From Caldisericota bacterium (GTDB taxonomy: Bacteria > Caldisericota > Caldisericia > Cryosericales > Cryosericaceae): 11,266 nucleotides of DNA. The stretch spans positions 1-11,266 of the forward strand of contig JAPLGH010000105.1 of assembly GCA_026390285.1 (NCBI GenBank). Direction: 5' to 3'. This document shows, piece by piece, positions 1 through 7,639 of the stretch. Made by a program: the position numbers and the translations under genes. Position 1 is the stretch's first letter. Each line of letters begins with the position of its first letter. The notes under the pieces were generated by a model. The model did not search any database and had not been told where the DNA came from. It saw nothing but the letters and a program-made list of their open reading frames with translations.

Positions 1-527
1 AGTGGGCCTTCGTTCCCAGCCGCTTCCTCGGTAACCCCGGAGCTGATTTCTTGACCATCTTCACGTCCATGTTTATGCACGCCGGATGGGTTCACCTCGG
101 AGGCAACATGCTCTACTTGTGGATCTTCGGTGACAATGTAGAAGACCGTTTCGGACACATGAAGTTCGCAGTCTTCTACCTGCTCTGTGGGCTTGCGGCA
201 ACTCTTGCGCAACTAGCATTTAGTGTAGGATCAAAGGTCCCGAATCTGGGGGCCTCGGGGGCGATCGCTGGGGTGCTCGGCGCCTACATATTGCTGTTCC
301 CCCAGGGAAAGGTCAGAGTATTGCAGGGCCAACAAGTGATTCAAGTTCCCGCGCTGATCGTCATTGGACTCTGGATTGTTTTACAGTTCTTTAGTGGTAT
401 CGGTTCCATTGCCGGGACAGCGGACACGGGTGGCGTGGCTTACATGGCGCACATCGGTGGATTTGTCGCAGGGATTGTGTTGACCTTCCTGTTTCGTGGG
501 AGTCGAGGGTCACAGGCGACGCGCTGA
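1..527 (+). CDS. Rhomboid family intramembrane serine protease (5' end outside window)
   Basis: The reading frame is already open at base 3 and ends at TGA 525-527, so the N-terminal part lies before the window. Rhomboids cleave transmembrane substrates inside the lipid bilayer with a Ser-His dyad. Visible here are the FVPSRF stretch common in bacterial members, an HLGGNMLYLWIFGDNVED segment (the HxxxN region and first conserved loop), the catalytic GASG motif with its Ser codon at 255-257, and the AHIGG motif with the catalytic His codon at 450-452. Four or five hydrophobic membrane segments remain. The protein ends shortly after the last membrane segment with a basic tail (RGSRGSQATR). An internal TTG at 51 could be mistaken for the start, but homologous sequence continues upstream of it. 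The substrate is unknown and no partner is evident; the next gene follows after about 170 bases. Confidence 0.93.
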   Translation, partial: WAFVPSRFLGNPGADFLTIFTSMFMHAGWVHLGGNMLYLWIFGDNVEDRFGHMKFAVFYLLCGLAATLAQLAFSVGSKVPNLGASGAIAGVLGAYILLFPQGKVRVLQGQQVIQVPALIVIGLWIVLQFFSGIGSIAGTADTGGVAYMAHIGGFVAGIVLTFLFRGSRGSQATR

Positions 528-699
528 ATCACCGAAACGGTGGCAAATCTTTGACGAATCGAGCATGCTCGTGGGGACTGCTCCAGCACCGTCTGCGTAA
601 TGCATGTATCCACAGGGCAATAGCAGCGGCAGATTCGCCGTACCCAATGACGTCACAGGGAGCAGGGGACCTGAGAGTCTTGCCTGACGAGGCCACGTG
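528..699 (+). other. Intergenic region between rhomboid and ABC exporter
   Basis: No gene is apparent in these 172 bases. A small hairpin just after the rhomboid stop (CACCG 530-534, AAA loop, CGGTG 538-542) is followed by GCAAATCTTT and might be a weak terminator. A perfect 12-base palindrome CGAGCATGCTCG lies at 560-571, directly after a TTGACG (551-556) that could serve as a -35 box, but there is no convincing -10 box at the right distance. The ABC gene's promoter presumably lies here. Confidence 0.4.
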
Positions 700-2619
700 A
701 TGGGAGTGCACGGCGGCATGCGGGGTATCATCAACTCCCCTGACGAAAAGCCGAAGATCACCTGGCACCTGCTCAAGCGGGTGTTGCAGTATGCCAAACC
801 CTACCGCTGGCTGATCGCCGGTATGCTGCTACTGGTCCTGGCAAACACAGGTTCGATGCTGCTGACGCCACTCGTCCTGCGCGACCTGATCGACAACACG
901 ATCCCGGCGGGGAACGTCAACCGGTTGATACTGCTGGCTGGCGCACTGCTTCTGATCCCGGCTTTGAGTGGCGTAGTCAAGGTGAACCAGCGACACGTGA
1001 ACTCGCGCGTTGGCGAAGGCTTGATCTACGATCTGCGCCTGGCACTGTACACCCGTTTGCAGCGCATGTCCCTGCGCTTCTTCACGAACACCAAAGTTGG
1101 CGAGTTGATGAGCCGCCTGAACAACGACGTCGTGGGAGCACAAGATGCAATCAGCAGTACTGTTGTGGATATCGTCACCCAGATCATCCAGGCGGTAGCA
1201 GTGTTGGCGATCATGCTGACACTCGAATGGCGATTGACACTGATCAGCGTGGCTATTTTGCCTTTGTTCATCTTGGCGGCGCGCCTGTTGGGCACGCGCC
1301 TGCGCGATATGGCACGTCGACAGATGGAGGCCAACGCACAGATGAACGCCATGATGCATGAGACACTGAATATCGGCGGTGCACTGCTCGTGAAACTGTT
1401 TGGCCGCCGGCAGATGGAGGTTGCCCGTTTTGGCCAACGCGCAGCTCAAGTGCGTGAGCTGGGCGTACGCCGCACATCTACCGGATCGATCTTCATAACT
1501 ATCATCGGGCTGATCAGTGCGGTGGGAACAGCCTTGGTATATGGGCTGGGTGGCTACTTTGTCATCAGGGGTGCTTTCACTGTGGGAACAATTGTAGCCT
1601 TCGGGGCATATCTGGGCAACCTGTACGGTGCGCTGCAAGGGCTTTCGAATGCGCCCGTGGCATTTGCCACCTCGATGGTCAGCTTCGAGCGTGTCTTTGA
1701 AGTGATTGACCTGCCCGTAGATATCGCCGAGAAGGCGGATGCGACCGCTCTCCAGGACATCCATGGCGAGATTGTCTTCGACAATGTCTCTTTCGACTAC
1801 GAAGCCGGCGACGAGAACCTGCTCAGCGATGTCCACCGCTATGGCAGCATAGATAACGTCACAGCGGTCCTGACGGGGGTGCGAACGAACGAAGAGGAAG
1901 CGGAAGCCGCTCCGCGCAGTCAGGCGCGCAGTACCGCGTTGGAGAACGTAAGTTTCAGGGCTGCACCGGGGCAGCTTGTAGCACTTGTGGGTCCAAGCGG
2001 CGCCGGCAAGACCACACTCACGTATCTCATTCCCCGTCTGTATGATCCGAGCGCCGGGGTCATCCGCATCGACGGCCACGATCTGCGCGACCTGACACTC
2101 GAATCACTTGCGGCGCAAATCGGCATGGTCACCCAGGAAACGTACCTGTTCCACGACACGATCCGCATCAATCTGCAATATGCCCGGCTGGATGCTAGCC
2201 AGGAAGAACTCGAAACGGCCTGCCGGGTCGCCAATATCTACGAATTCATCCATGCGCTGCCAGAAGGGTACGACACAGTCGTTGGCGAACGCGGCTATCG
2301 GTTGAGCGGTGGCGAGAAGCAGCGCATCGCACTGGCACGCGTGATTCTCAAGAATCCACGCATCTTGATACTGGATGAAGCCACCAGCAGCCTGGACAGC
2401 GAATCTGAGGCTCTGATCCAGGATGCGCTCGGCTTCGTGATGACTCAACGCACCAGCATCGTCATTGCTCACCGCCTGAGTACGATCCTCGCCGCAGACC
2501 TGATTCTGGTCATCGATCGGGGAAGAATCGTCGAGCGCGGCAATCACACCACACTGCTGGCGCAAGGCGGGCTGTACGCTAGCCTCTACCAGACGCAGTT
2601 CCGAAAAGGCACTCAGTAA
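700..2619 (+). CDS. ABC transporter, fused permease/ATP-binding half-exporter (MsbA/LmrA type)
   Basis: This is a type IV ABC exporter half-transporter of 639 residues that should work as a homodimer or paired heterodimer in the cytoplasmic membrane, exporting lipids, drugs or peptides; the substrate cannot be read from sequence. An N-terminal domain of about six membrane helices (residues ~25-320) is followed by a complete nucleotide-binding domain: A-loop Tyr367 (FDY), Walker A GPSGAGKT 431-438, Q-loop Gln479, signature LSGGEKQ 535-541, Walker B ILILDE with Asp559/Glu560, and H-loop His591. All catalytic residues are present, so it should hydrolyse ATP. The A-loop to Walker A distance is about 64 residues instead of the usual ~25, from an acidic, probably disordered insertion. 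ATG 700 is preferred because GAGG at 689-692 is 7 bases upstream; GTG 697 and ATG 718 are alternatives. No partner half-transporter is adjacent. Confidence 0.93.
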   Translation: MGVHGGMRGIINSPDEKPKITWHLLKRVLQYAKPYRWLIAGMLLLVLANTGSMLLTPLVLRDLIDNTIPAGNVNRLILLAGALLLIPALSGVVKVNQRHVNSRVGEGLIYDLRLALYTRLQRMSLRFFTNTKVGELMSRLNNDVVGAQDAISSTVVDIVTQIIQAVAVLAIMLTLEWRLTLISVAILPLFILAARLLGTRLRDMARRQMEANAQMNAMMHETLNIGGALLVKLFGRRQMEVARFGQRAAQVRELGVRRTSTGSIFITIIGLISAVGTALVYGLGGYFVIRGAFTVGTIVAFGAYLGNLYGALQGLSNAPVAFATSMVSFERVFEVIDLPVDIAEKADATALQDIHGEIVFDNVSFDYEAGDENLLSDVHRYGSIDNVTAVLTGVRTNEEEAEAAPRSQARSTALENVSFRAAPGQLVALVGPSGAGKTTLTYLIPRLYDPSAGVIRIDGHDLRDLTLESLAAQIGMVTQETYLFHDTIRINLQYARLDASQEELETACRVANIYEFIHALPEGYDTVVGERGYRLSGGEKQRIALARVILKNPRILILDEATSSLDSESEALIQDALGFVMTQRTSIVIAHRLSTILAADLILVIDRGRIVERGNHTTLLAQGGLYASLYQTQFRKGTQ

Positions 2620-2735
2620 ATCCGCCCCCGGTCAGGGGATACCTGGCCGAGCGTCTCAACTATGCAGGCAGCCTGTTGCCGATATACTGACCATATCTTA
2701 GGGGTCTAGCAGGACCCGAAAGCGGGGGGACCGAT
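2620..2735 (+). promoter_or_regulatory. Intergenic region with inverted repeats and probable promoter of the symporter operon
   Basis: Three small structures can be seen. A 7-bp inverted repeat with one G-T pair (GGTCAGG 2630-2636 / CCTGGCC 2642-2648) follows the ABC stop but has no T-tract, so a Rho-independent terminator is doubtful. GATAT 2681-2685 and ATATC 2693-2697 form an inverted repeat with a 7-base spacer that could be an operator; it contains TATACT (2683-2688), a good -10 box, though no clear -35 stands 16-18 bases upstream. A short hairpin GGGTC 2702-2706 / GACCC 2713-2717 lies in the presumed leader. The ribosome-binding site GGGGGGA (2724-2730) is 5 bases before ATG 2736. Confidence 0.4.
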
Positions 2736-4217
2736 ATGGGAGATGAAAGGAATGACCAGCCGGGACTTGAGGGCACAAGAATCGCCGGAGGAGTTCCAGC
2801 ACCTACGTCGGGAGAAGCGCTTCACGAAGAGTCCGTCCCGGTCCACAGCCGTATCTGGGTATCAGCAGCTGATGGCGCCACAGCTATCCTCTGTTCGATC
2901 GCAGAAGGCGCAGCGCTGACCTATTACTTCACGCGCGTCATGGGGCTGTCCCCACGCCTTGCCTCCATCGTGTGGTTGCTCTTCGGCATCTGGAACGCGT
3001 TCAACGACCCACTGTTCGGGTACATCAGTGACCGGACCAGGAGCAGACTCGGGCGCCGTATTCCCTACATCCGGTATGGAGCACCCCTGTATGCAGCCGC
3101 CTTTGCAGTTTTCTGGATCGTCCTTCCTGGGTTCAAGGGCAACCAGACAGCACTGTTTATCCAGATGCTGCTCGGCATGTTCCTGTTCGATGCCTTCTAT
3201 ACGGCTATTGCAACGGCCGTCTACATCATGCCGTATGAAATGGCAGTCTCCAACAAGGCACGAAGCAGCATTTTCATCTGGAAGATCGGCTTCAGTCTTG
3301 TTTCCACCGCCTTCCCCATCGCCATCGGGCTCATCCAGCCGGGACCCAGCCAGGATGCCACACCCTATCGGCTCATCATGATCGGTCTTGGCAGCCTCAT
3401 GGCCACGGTCATCTATGCCAGCACCTTCTTCTATAAGGAGAACCACTTCCAGCAGGAAGAGGAGCAGTTCAACTTCTGGAAGTCTCTGGGCGCCTGCTTC
3501 CGCAACAGGTCCTTTGTCGTGTTCGAGTCTATCAGCTTCACCGTCATCTATGTCCAGAACCAGCTCATGCAGGGCATCTACTACTACTATGACGAAGTGA
3601 GCATGGGCGTTGCAAAGGGCACGGGGGCTGCCCTCACGCTTGGCTCGCTCTTTGTCGGGGCAATCCTGGGCCTTCTGCTGTTCCTCAACCGGCGTGATAT
3701 CTGGGGCGTCAAACGCTGTGTGCGCGTGTTTGCCTCCATGTTTGGCATCGGCTGCGTCGTCGGGTTCCTGTTCCCTCACCAGCTCATTGCGATGATGGTC
3801 GCCTTTCTATTGATCGGTGTGGGCTTCGCCGGTGGCATGTACCTCATTCCACTGATGAACGGCGATGTCATCGACGCAGACGAACACACGACAGGACTGC
3901 GGCGCGAAGGCATGTATGCCGGCGTCAACAGCTTCGTCACCAAACCCGCCATGAGCGTGGCACAAGCTGTTTTCCTCGCGTTCCTGTCACGCGCAGGCTA
4001 TGACCAGTCACTGACGAAGGGCATGCAGAGCTCCTCGGCTGAAGCCGGCATCGTTCGAGCATGGTTCCTCGTGCCCGCGATCCTTCTGCTGGCTTGTGCG
4101 GTTATCCTTCGCTGGTATCCCCTCGATGGTCCCACCTGGGAACAGATCAAGACTCATCTCACCGTCGTGCACCGGGAAAAGGAAAGCACGTACCTGTCCG
4201 AACACGGTCTGAAGTAA
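2736..4217 (+). CDS. MFS transporter, GPH/MFS_2 (MelB-like) sugar:cation symporter family
   Basis: The product is a polytopic inner-membrane protein of 493 residues with about 12 hydrophobic segments. It carries the family signature NDPLFGYISDRT followed by RSRLGRRIPYI (residues ~90-112), which matches the helix 2-3 loop of the glycoside-pentoside-hexuronide:cation symporters, and a PYEM motif (166-169) followed by KARSS, matching the family's conserved PY...R region. Such proteins import sugars or glycosides with Na+ or H+; the substrate cannot be told here, and some members carry other organic solutes. About 40 hydrophilic N-terminal residues precede the first membrane segment, longer than usual, but GGGGGGA 5 bases upstream supports this start. 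The PAP2-like gene follows after only 16 bases, so the two are probably co-transcribed. No glycosidase or sugar kinase is adjacent, which weakens a simple sugar-catabolism reading. Confidence 0.85.
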   Translation: MGDERNDQPGLEGTRIAGGVPAPTSGEALHEESVPVHSRIWVSAADGATAILCSIAEGAALTYYFTRVMGLSPRLASIVWLLFGIWNAFNDPLFGYISDRTRSRLGRRIPYIRYGAPLYAAAFAVFWIVLPGFKGNQTALFIQMLLGMFLFDAFYTAIATAVYIMPYEMAVSNKARSSIFIWKIGFSLVSTAFPIAIGLIQPGPSQDATPYRLIMIGLGSLMATVIYASTFFYKENHFQQEEEQFNFWKSLGACFRNRSFVVFESISFTVIYVQNQLMQGIYYYYDEVSMGVAKGTGAALTLGSLFVGAILGLLLFLNRRDIWGVKRCVRVFASMFGIGCVVGFLFPHQLIAMMVAFLLIGVGFAGGMYLIPLMNGDVIDADEHTTGLRREGMYAGVNSFVTKPAMSVAQAVFLAFLSRAGYDQSLTKGMQSSSAEAGIVRAWFLVPAILLLACAVILRWYPLDGPTWEQIKTHLTVVHREKESTYLSEHGLK

Positions 4218-4233
4218 GGAAAGGAGTACCACC

Positions 4234-4812
4234 ATGCTTAGCCGAGAGAAACGAATGCGCTTGTGGACCTACCTTCTTGACCCGCCAGTGCTTGCCATGC
4301 TGACATTCCTCTTCTTCTACCTCATGAAACCGGCCGAGCGGAATCTCGGCGCATGCCTGACAGGAGTCATCTGTCTTGGCACTGTTCCACTCAGCGCCTG
4401 GTTTCATATGGTGCATCATCCAGATGACTTCGCCGGTGAACGCAAGGTTGGCTTTGTTCTCAGTATTGCCGGCTACGTCGCAGGGACACTGACTATGCTT
4501 ATCTTTTTCCACGAGTCACGTCTGAACATGGCACTCATGCTTTCGTACTTGTTCACGGTAGTCAGCCTCACCATCGTGAACCTCCTGCACTACAAGGCCT
4601 CAGGACATGGGTCTGGAGCTGCCGGTCCAGCAACAGCGCTCACCATCGTGTACGGCTGGCCAGGCACAATCTCCTTTCTCCTGCTCGTCGCCGTCGCCGT
4701 CGCCAAGATGGACATCAAAGAGCACACGCTGGGTCAACTTTGCACGGGGGCAGGCCTCTCGATAGCTTCCACGCTGGCCGCTTTCGCACTCACAGGTATG
4801 CTGCACTTCTAG
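4234..4812 (+). CDS. PAP2-like (phosphatidic acid phosphatase type 2 superfamily) small membrane protein
   Basis: The product has 192 residues and about six membrane segments (roughly 14-31, 39-57, 72-92, 98-117, 134-155, 168-190). It holds a KASGHGSGAAGP block (121-132) resembling the PAP2 SGH motif with the phosphate-handling His125, and IKEHTLGQLCTG (161-172), resembling the C-terminal PAP2 motif in which His (here His164) is the nucleophile. In the canonical C-terminal motif an Arg sits six residues before this His; here that position is Lys158. The upstream DDFAGERK stretch (64-71) resembles the Arg-containing first motif. PAP2 proteins dephosphorylate lipid or isoprenoid phosphates, but with the Arg missing activity is uncertain. 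The start at ATG 4234 is well supported by GGAAAGGAG (4218-4226), 7 bases upstream and directly after the symporter stop. The link to the symporter is positional only. Confidence 0.6.
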   Translation: MLSREKRMRLWTYLLDPPVLAMLTFLFFYLMKPAERNLGACLTGVICLGTVPLSAWFHMVHHPDDFAGERKVGFVLSIAGYVAGTLTMLIFFHESRLNMALMLSYLFTVVSLTIVNLLHYKASGHGSGAAGPATALTIVYGWPGTISFLLLVAVAVAKMDIKEHTLGQLCTGAGLSIASTLAAFALTGMLHF

Positions 4813-4951
4813 CTCTGGAACGTTCGTACCTCTCCATAGTAACATCCGGCCAGGAAAACACTGATATACTTGCATGGGTTGTCTGTAGGTGCGGTCGCCG
4901 CTGCAAGACACGTCAATGTACCGGCGGCATATCGGACAACAGGAGAGAGAA
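4813..4951 (+). promoter_or_regulatory. Intergenic leader of the aminotransferase-peptidase operon
   Basis: These 139 bases hold no gene. GATATACT at 4863-4870 repeats exactly the octamer found upstream of the symporter (2681-2688) and includes a plausible -10 box, TATACT; no matching -35 is clear. A short hairpin GCGG-TCG-CCGC lies in the leader near 4892-4902. The ribosome-binding site AGGAG (4941-4945) is 6 bases before ATG 4952 and decides that start over the in-frame upstream ATG at 4889. Confidence 0.35.
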
Positions 4952-6160
4952 ATGAACTACGACTTCGAACACGGGCTTGAACGACACAACACTGGTTGCG
5001 TCAAGTGGGATCAGAGCTGTACCGTCTTTGGGAGTGAAGACGTCTTGCCGATGTGGGTGGCAGACATGGACTTCCCGATACCCAGACCGGTCACTGAAGC
5101 TCTGATACGACGTGCCCAGCACGAGTGCTACGGCTACTCATGTGCAAGTCCGTCCGTCCTGGAGGCCATTACGCAGCGCCTGTGGCGCAACTACCAGTGG
5201 AAGGTCGATCCTGAGTGGCTGCTGTTCACCCCCGGCGTCGTGCCCGCTCTACACGCTGCGGTGCGTGCGTTCACGACCCCGGGGGACGAGGTCGTCCTTC
5301 AGAGCCCAGTCTACTACCCGTTCTGGTCTGCCGTCCGCGAAAACGGCTGTCAAGTCGCCAACAACGAACTGCAGTGGGACGGCCACAGGTACGTGATGGA
5401 CCTCGATGGGCTGAAGGATGCCTTCCAGCCACGCACGTGCGGTATGTCGACGCGCCCATCGCGCACGAAGATGATCATCCTGTGCAGCCCACACAATCCC
5501 GTAGGCCGTGTCTGGTCACGGGACGAGCTGACGGCTGTTGGAGAGATCGCCCTGGGAAATGATGCGATCGTCGTCTCGGACGAAGTACACTGCGAACTGC
5601 TGCTGAATGGTTCGCGCCACGTCCCGTTTGCCTCTCTGAGCCCCGAGCTGGAGCAGAACAGCATCGTGTGCATGGCGCCGTCAAAGACGTTCAATCTTGC
5701 GGGCCTGGCCACCAGCTTCGTCATCGTTCCCAACCCGAAGATGCGCACAGCGATGCAACACCGCATCAACGGAGCCGTGGGCAGTGTCACACCATTTGGG
5801 TACACTGCGCTGGAAGCCTCGTTCCGGGAAGGCAACGACTGGCTCACCCAGCTGCTGCACTACCTGGAAGGCAACGTGACGTACGTCCAACTGTTCGTTC
5901 AGAACCACATGCCGAAGGTCAAGGTCATGCCCATTGAGGGAACGTATCTGATGTGGCTGGACTTCCGCGCGCTTGGCATGGACGTCCATCAGCTCTCGGA
6001 CTTCCTGCGCGAGAAGGCCAGAGTCGGTCTGGACGACGGATACGTCTTTGGCCCTGGCGGAGAAGGCTTCGCACGCATGAACATCGCATGCCCACGCTCG
6101 ACGGTGCAGGAGGGTCTGACCCGCATCGCCGATTCCCTGCGAACACTGGAGCAACGTTAA
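4952..6160 (+). CDS. patB: MalY/PatB-type PLP aminotransferase, probable cystathionine/cysteine-S-conjugate beta-lyase
   Basis: This 402-residue fold-type I PLP enzyme opens with MNYDFEHGLERHNTGCVKWD, matching the DF-x-R-x-T-x-S-x-KWD opening of the MalY/PatB family, followed by the family's LPMWVADMDFP block. Cofactor and substrate residues can be placed: Asn182 in SPHNPVGR, Asp210 in SDEVHCEL, Lys245 in PSKTFNLAG as the Schiff-base lysine, and Arg382 near the C-terminus for the substrate carboxylate. Family members cleave the C-S bond of cystathionine or cysteine conjugates to a thiol, pyruvate and ammonia, in the cytoplasm; some (MalY) also have regulatory roles. The ATG at 4952 is chosen for its strong AGGAG site and because homology begins there. 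The stop overlaps the next start (TAATG), so the C69 gene is translationally coupled. Ordinary aminotransferase activity remains possible. Confidence 0.9.
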   Translation: MNYDFEHGLERHNTGCVKWDQSCTVFGSEDVLPMWVADMDFPIPRPVTEALIRRAQHECYGYSCASPSVLEAITQRLWRNYQWKVDPEWLLFTPGVVPALHAAVRAFTTPGDEVVLQSPVYYPFWSAVRENGCQVANNELQWDGHRYVMDLDGLKDAFQPRTCGMSTRPSRTKMIILCSPHNPVGRVWSRDELTAVGEIALGNDAIVVSDEVHCELLLNGSRHVPFASLSPELEQNSIVCMAPSKTFNLAGLATSFVIVPNPKMRTAMQHRINGAVGSVTPFGYTALEASFREGNDWLTQLLHYLEGNVTYVQLFVQNHMPKVKVMPIEGTYLMWLDFRALGMDVHQLSDFLREKARVGLDDGYVFGPGGEGFARMNIACPRSTVQEGLTRIADSLRTLEQR

Positions 6161-7614
6161 TGGGCCTCTCCGCCGTTGAAGGTAACGAATTGGGCTGCAC
6201 GACGATTATCGTCGGCCGGTCCGCGTCGCAGTCGGGTTGCCTTGTCGTCGGTCACAATGAAGATGACGCGCACCGGCTGGTCGTGCGTCACCACATCGTC
6301 AAGGCGGGTGAACATCCTGCCGCCACGCGGCTGAGAGACGGAACACTGCTGTACCGCGAACCACACACCTCTCTGGAACTTCCCGTGCCCGAGGACACCT
6401 TGGCCTACGACTGGACAGAGCTGGTCGGACAGGACTTCGCAGACGGCTTTCTCAACAGCGAGGGGGTCAGCATTTGCTGCGACAGTGCCGCAGGTACACG
6501 TGAACAACAGCCAGAACTGGAGCAGGGTGGCATCGGTCACTTCGTGCCACAACTGGTCGCGGAACAGGCCCACTCCGCCCGTGAGGGTGTCCTGCTGGCA
6601 GGCCGGCTCGTCGACGCATATGGCTACTGCGACGCTCGTATCATCACGATCGCGGACCAGCACGAGGCGTGGATCCTTCAGATCCCCGGGGGTCACCAAT
6701 GGCTGGCGGAACGCGTTCCTGATGATGCTGTCGTCGTTCTGCCGAACTATCTCATCTCCCGTCAGATCGACGTAACAGACACAGACCGGTTCCTGGCGTC
6801 ACCTGATCTGGAGACGCACGCCATGCAGCGCGGGTGGTACGATCCCATCAAGGCCGAACCTTTCGATTTCAAGAGAGTCTACGGACCGCTCGACATCAAT
6901 GATTCTCCGTTGAGCACCAGCCGACAGCAGACTGGGTTCTTCCTGCTCACGGGGCGAGAGTTTCCACTGGACAATATGCCATTTTCATACGCACCACAGC
7001 ACCCCGTGTCCCTTGGCGATGTTATGGCCTGCCTGCGCTGCGTCACACCCCACGGACAGTCCACCCAGCAGGCTCTGGAAATGAGCGGCAGTTTCCACAA
7101 GAACGTAGCTCAGACCACCATGCGCCCGATTTCGGTCTGGACCACACAGGAATCCTCTGTGACCGAACTCAGGAACAAAGCCTCTGGGCCGCAGTCCGTA
7201 ACTGTCTGGCGAGCCTCTGGGATTCCCGACGAGCTTCCCTACACGCCGTGGTATCCACTGGCCATGATGGCAACAGTACCTGGATACCCAGACCCCTACG
7301 CCATGGGAGATCCTGACCACCTCGACATGAGCTCCGCGTTCTGGACGTTCCGCCTCTTTGTGACCGCGGTCGACAGCAACTACGCCAGGCACATCGCCGA
7401 AGTCCAGGCGGCCTTCCTGCCACTGGAAGAACAAGCCATGGAAGTGGACAGGCTTCTTCAGAACATGCATCTGGATACAGATACCTCTGGGGAAACCATC
7501 GCCAAACTGCTCACGGCATGCGGAGAAGGGCTGGGAATGGAAGCATTGAGTATCTGCAGAGAACTCTTTCGACAGTGGCAGACGAACTCCGAGCGGACCC
7601 CATTCAGGGAGTGA
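6160..7614 (+). CDS. Peptidase family C69 dipeptidase (PepD-like Ntn hydrolase)
   Basis: The 484-residue product matches the C69 (dipeptidase A) family: Cys13 in GCTTIIVGRSAS is the expected nucleophile, followed by GHNED (31-35) and FLNSEGVSI (97-105), the equivalent of the family's N-E-x-GV motif. In this family the N-terminal residues are removed so that Cys becomes the catalytic N-terminus; a 12-residue leader here fits. There is no signal peptide, so it should be cytoplasmic, unlike many secreted C69 members. The start ATG 6160 overlaps the TAA of the upstream gene, with GGAG (6148-6151) 8 bases before it. The frame is open further upstream (to 5953), but that extension lies wholly inside the aminotransferase gene. 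It hydrolyses dipeptides, probably supplying amino acids or Cys conjugates to the adjacent PLP enzyme (inference). Confidence 0.88.
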   Translation: MGLSAVEGNELGCTTIIVGRSASQSGCLVVGHNEDDAHRLVVRHHIVKAGEHPAATRLRDGTLLYREPHTSLELPVPEDTLAYDWTELVGQDFADGFLNSEGVSICCDSAAGTREQQPELEQGGIGHFVPQLVAEQAHSAREGVLLAGRLVDAYGYCDARIITIADQHEAWILQIPGGHQWLAERVPDDAVVVLPNYLISRQIDVTDTDRFLASPDLETHAMQRGWYDPIKAEPFDFKRVYGPLDINDSPLSTSRQQTGFFLLTGREFPLDNMPFSYAPQHPVSLGDVMACLRCVTPHGQSTQQALEMSGSFHKNVAQTTMRPISVWTTQESSVTELRNKASGPQSVTVWRASGIPDELPYTPWYPLAMMATVPGYPDPYAMGDPDHLDMSSAFWTFRLFVTAVDSNYARHIAEVQAAFLPLEEQAMEVDRLLQNMHLDTDTSGETIAKLLTACGEGLGMEALSICRELFRQWQTNSERTPFRE

Positions 7615-7639
7615 CAACTCTCACGGGAGGGAGGCCATC

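Noticed and set aside
829..2079. Long reverse-strand open frame (416 codons) opposite the ABC exporter
   Set aside because: It lies wholly antisense to a gene with complete ABC motifs, its translation is rich in His, Gln, Asp and Cys with no recognisable domain, and it has no credible ribosome site.
2630..2648. Rho-independent terminator after the ABC gene
   Set aside because: The 7-bp inverted repeat has a G-T pair and no T-tract, so I list it only as a weak structure in the intergenic entry.
2862..3779. Reverse-strand open frame (305 codons) opposite the symporter
   Set aside because: The translation is an Asp/Glu/His-rich mirror of a membrane protein gene, which is typical of an antisense shadow.
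4889..4951. Upstream in-frame extension of the aminotransferase
   Set aside because: The extra 21 residues have no family counterpart, and AGGAG sits directly before ATG 4952, where MalY/PatB homology begins.
5953..6159. N-terminal extension of the C69 peptidase by 69 codons
   Set aside because: It overlaps the aminotransferase 3' end entirely in another frame; the Cys nucleophile should be close to the N-terminus, which fits ATG 6160.
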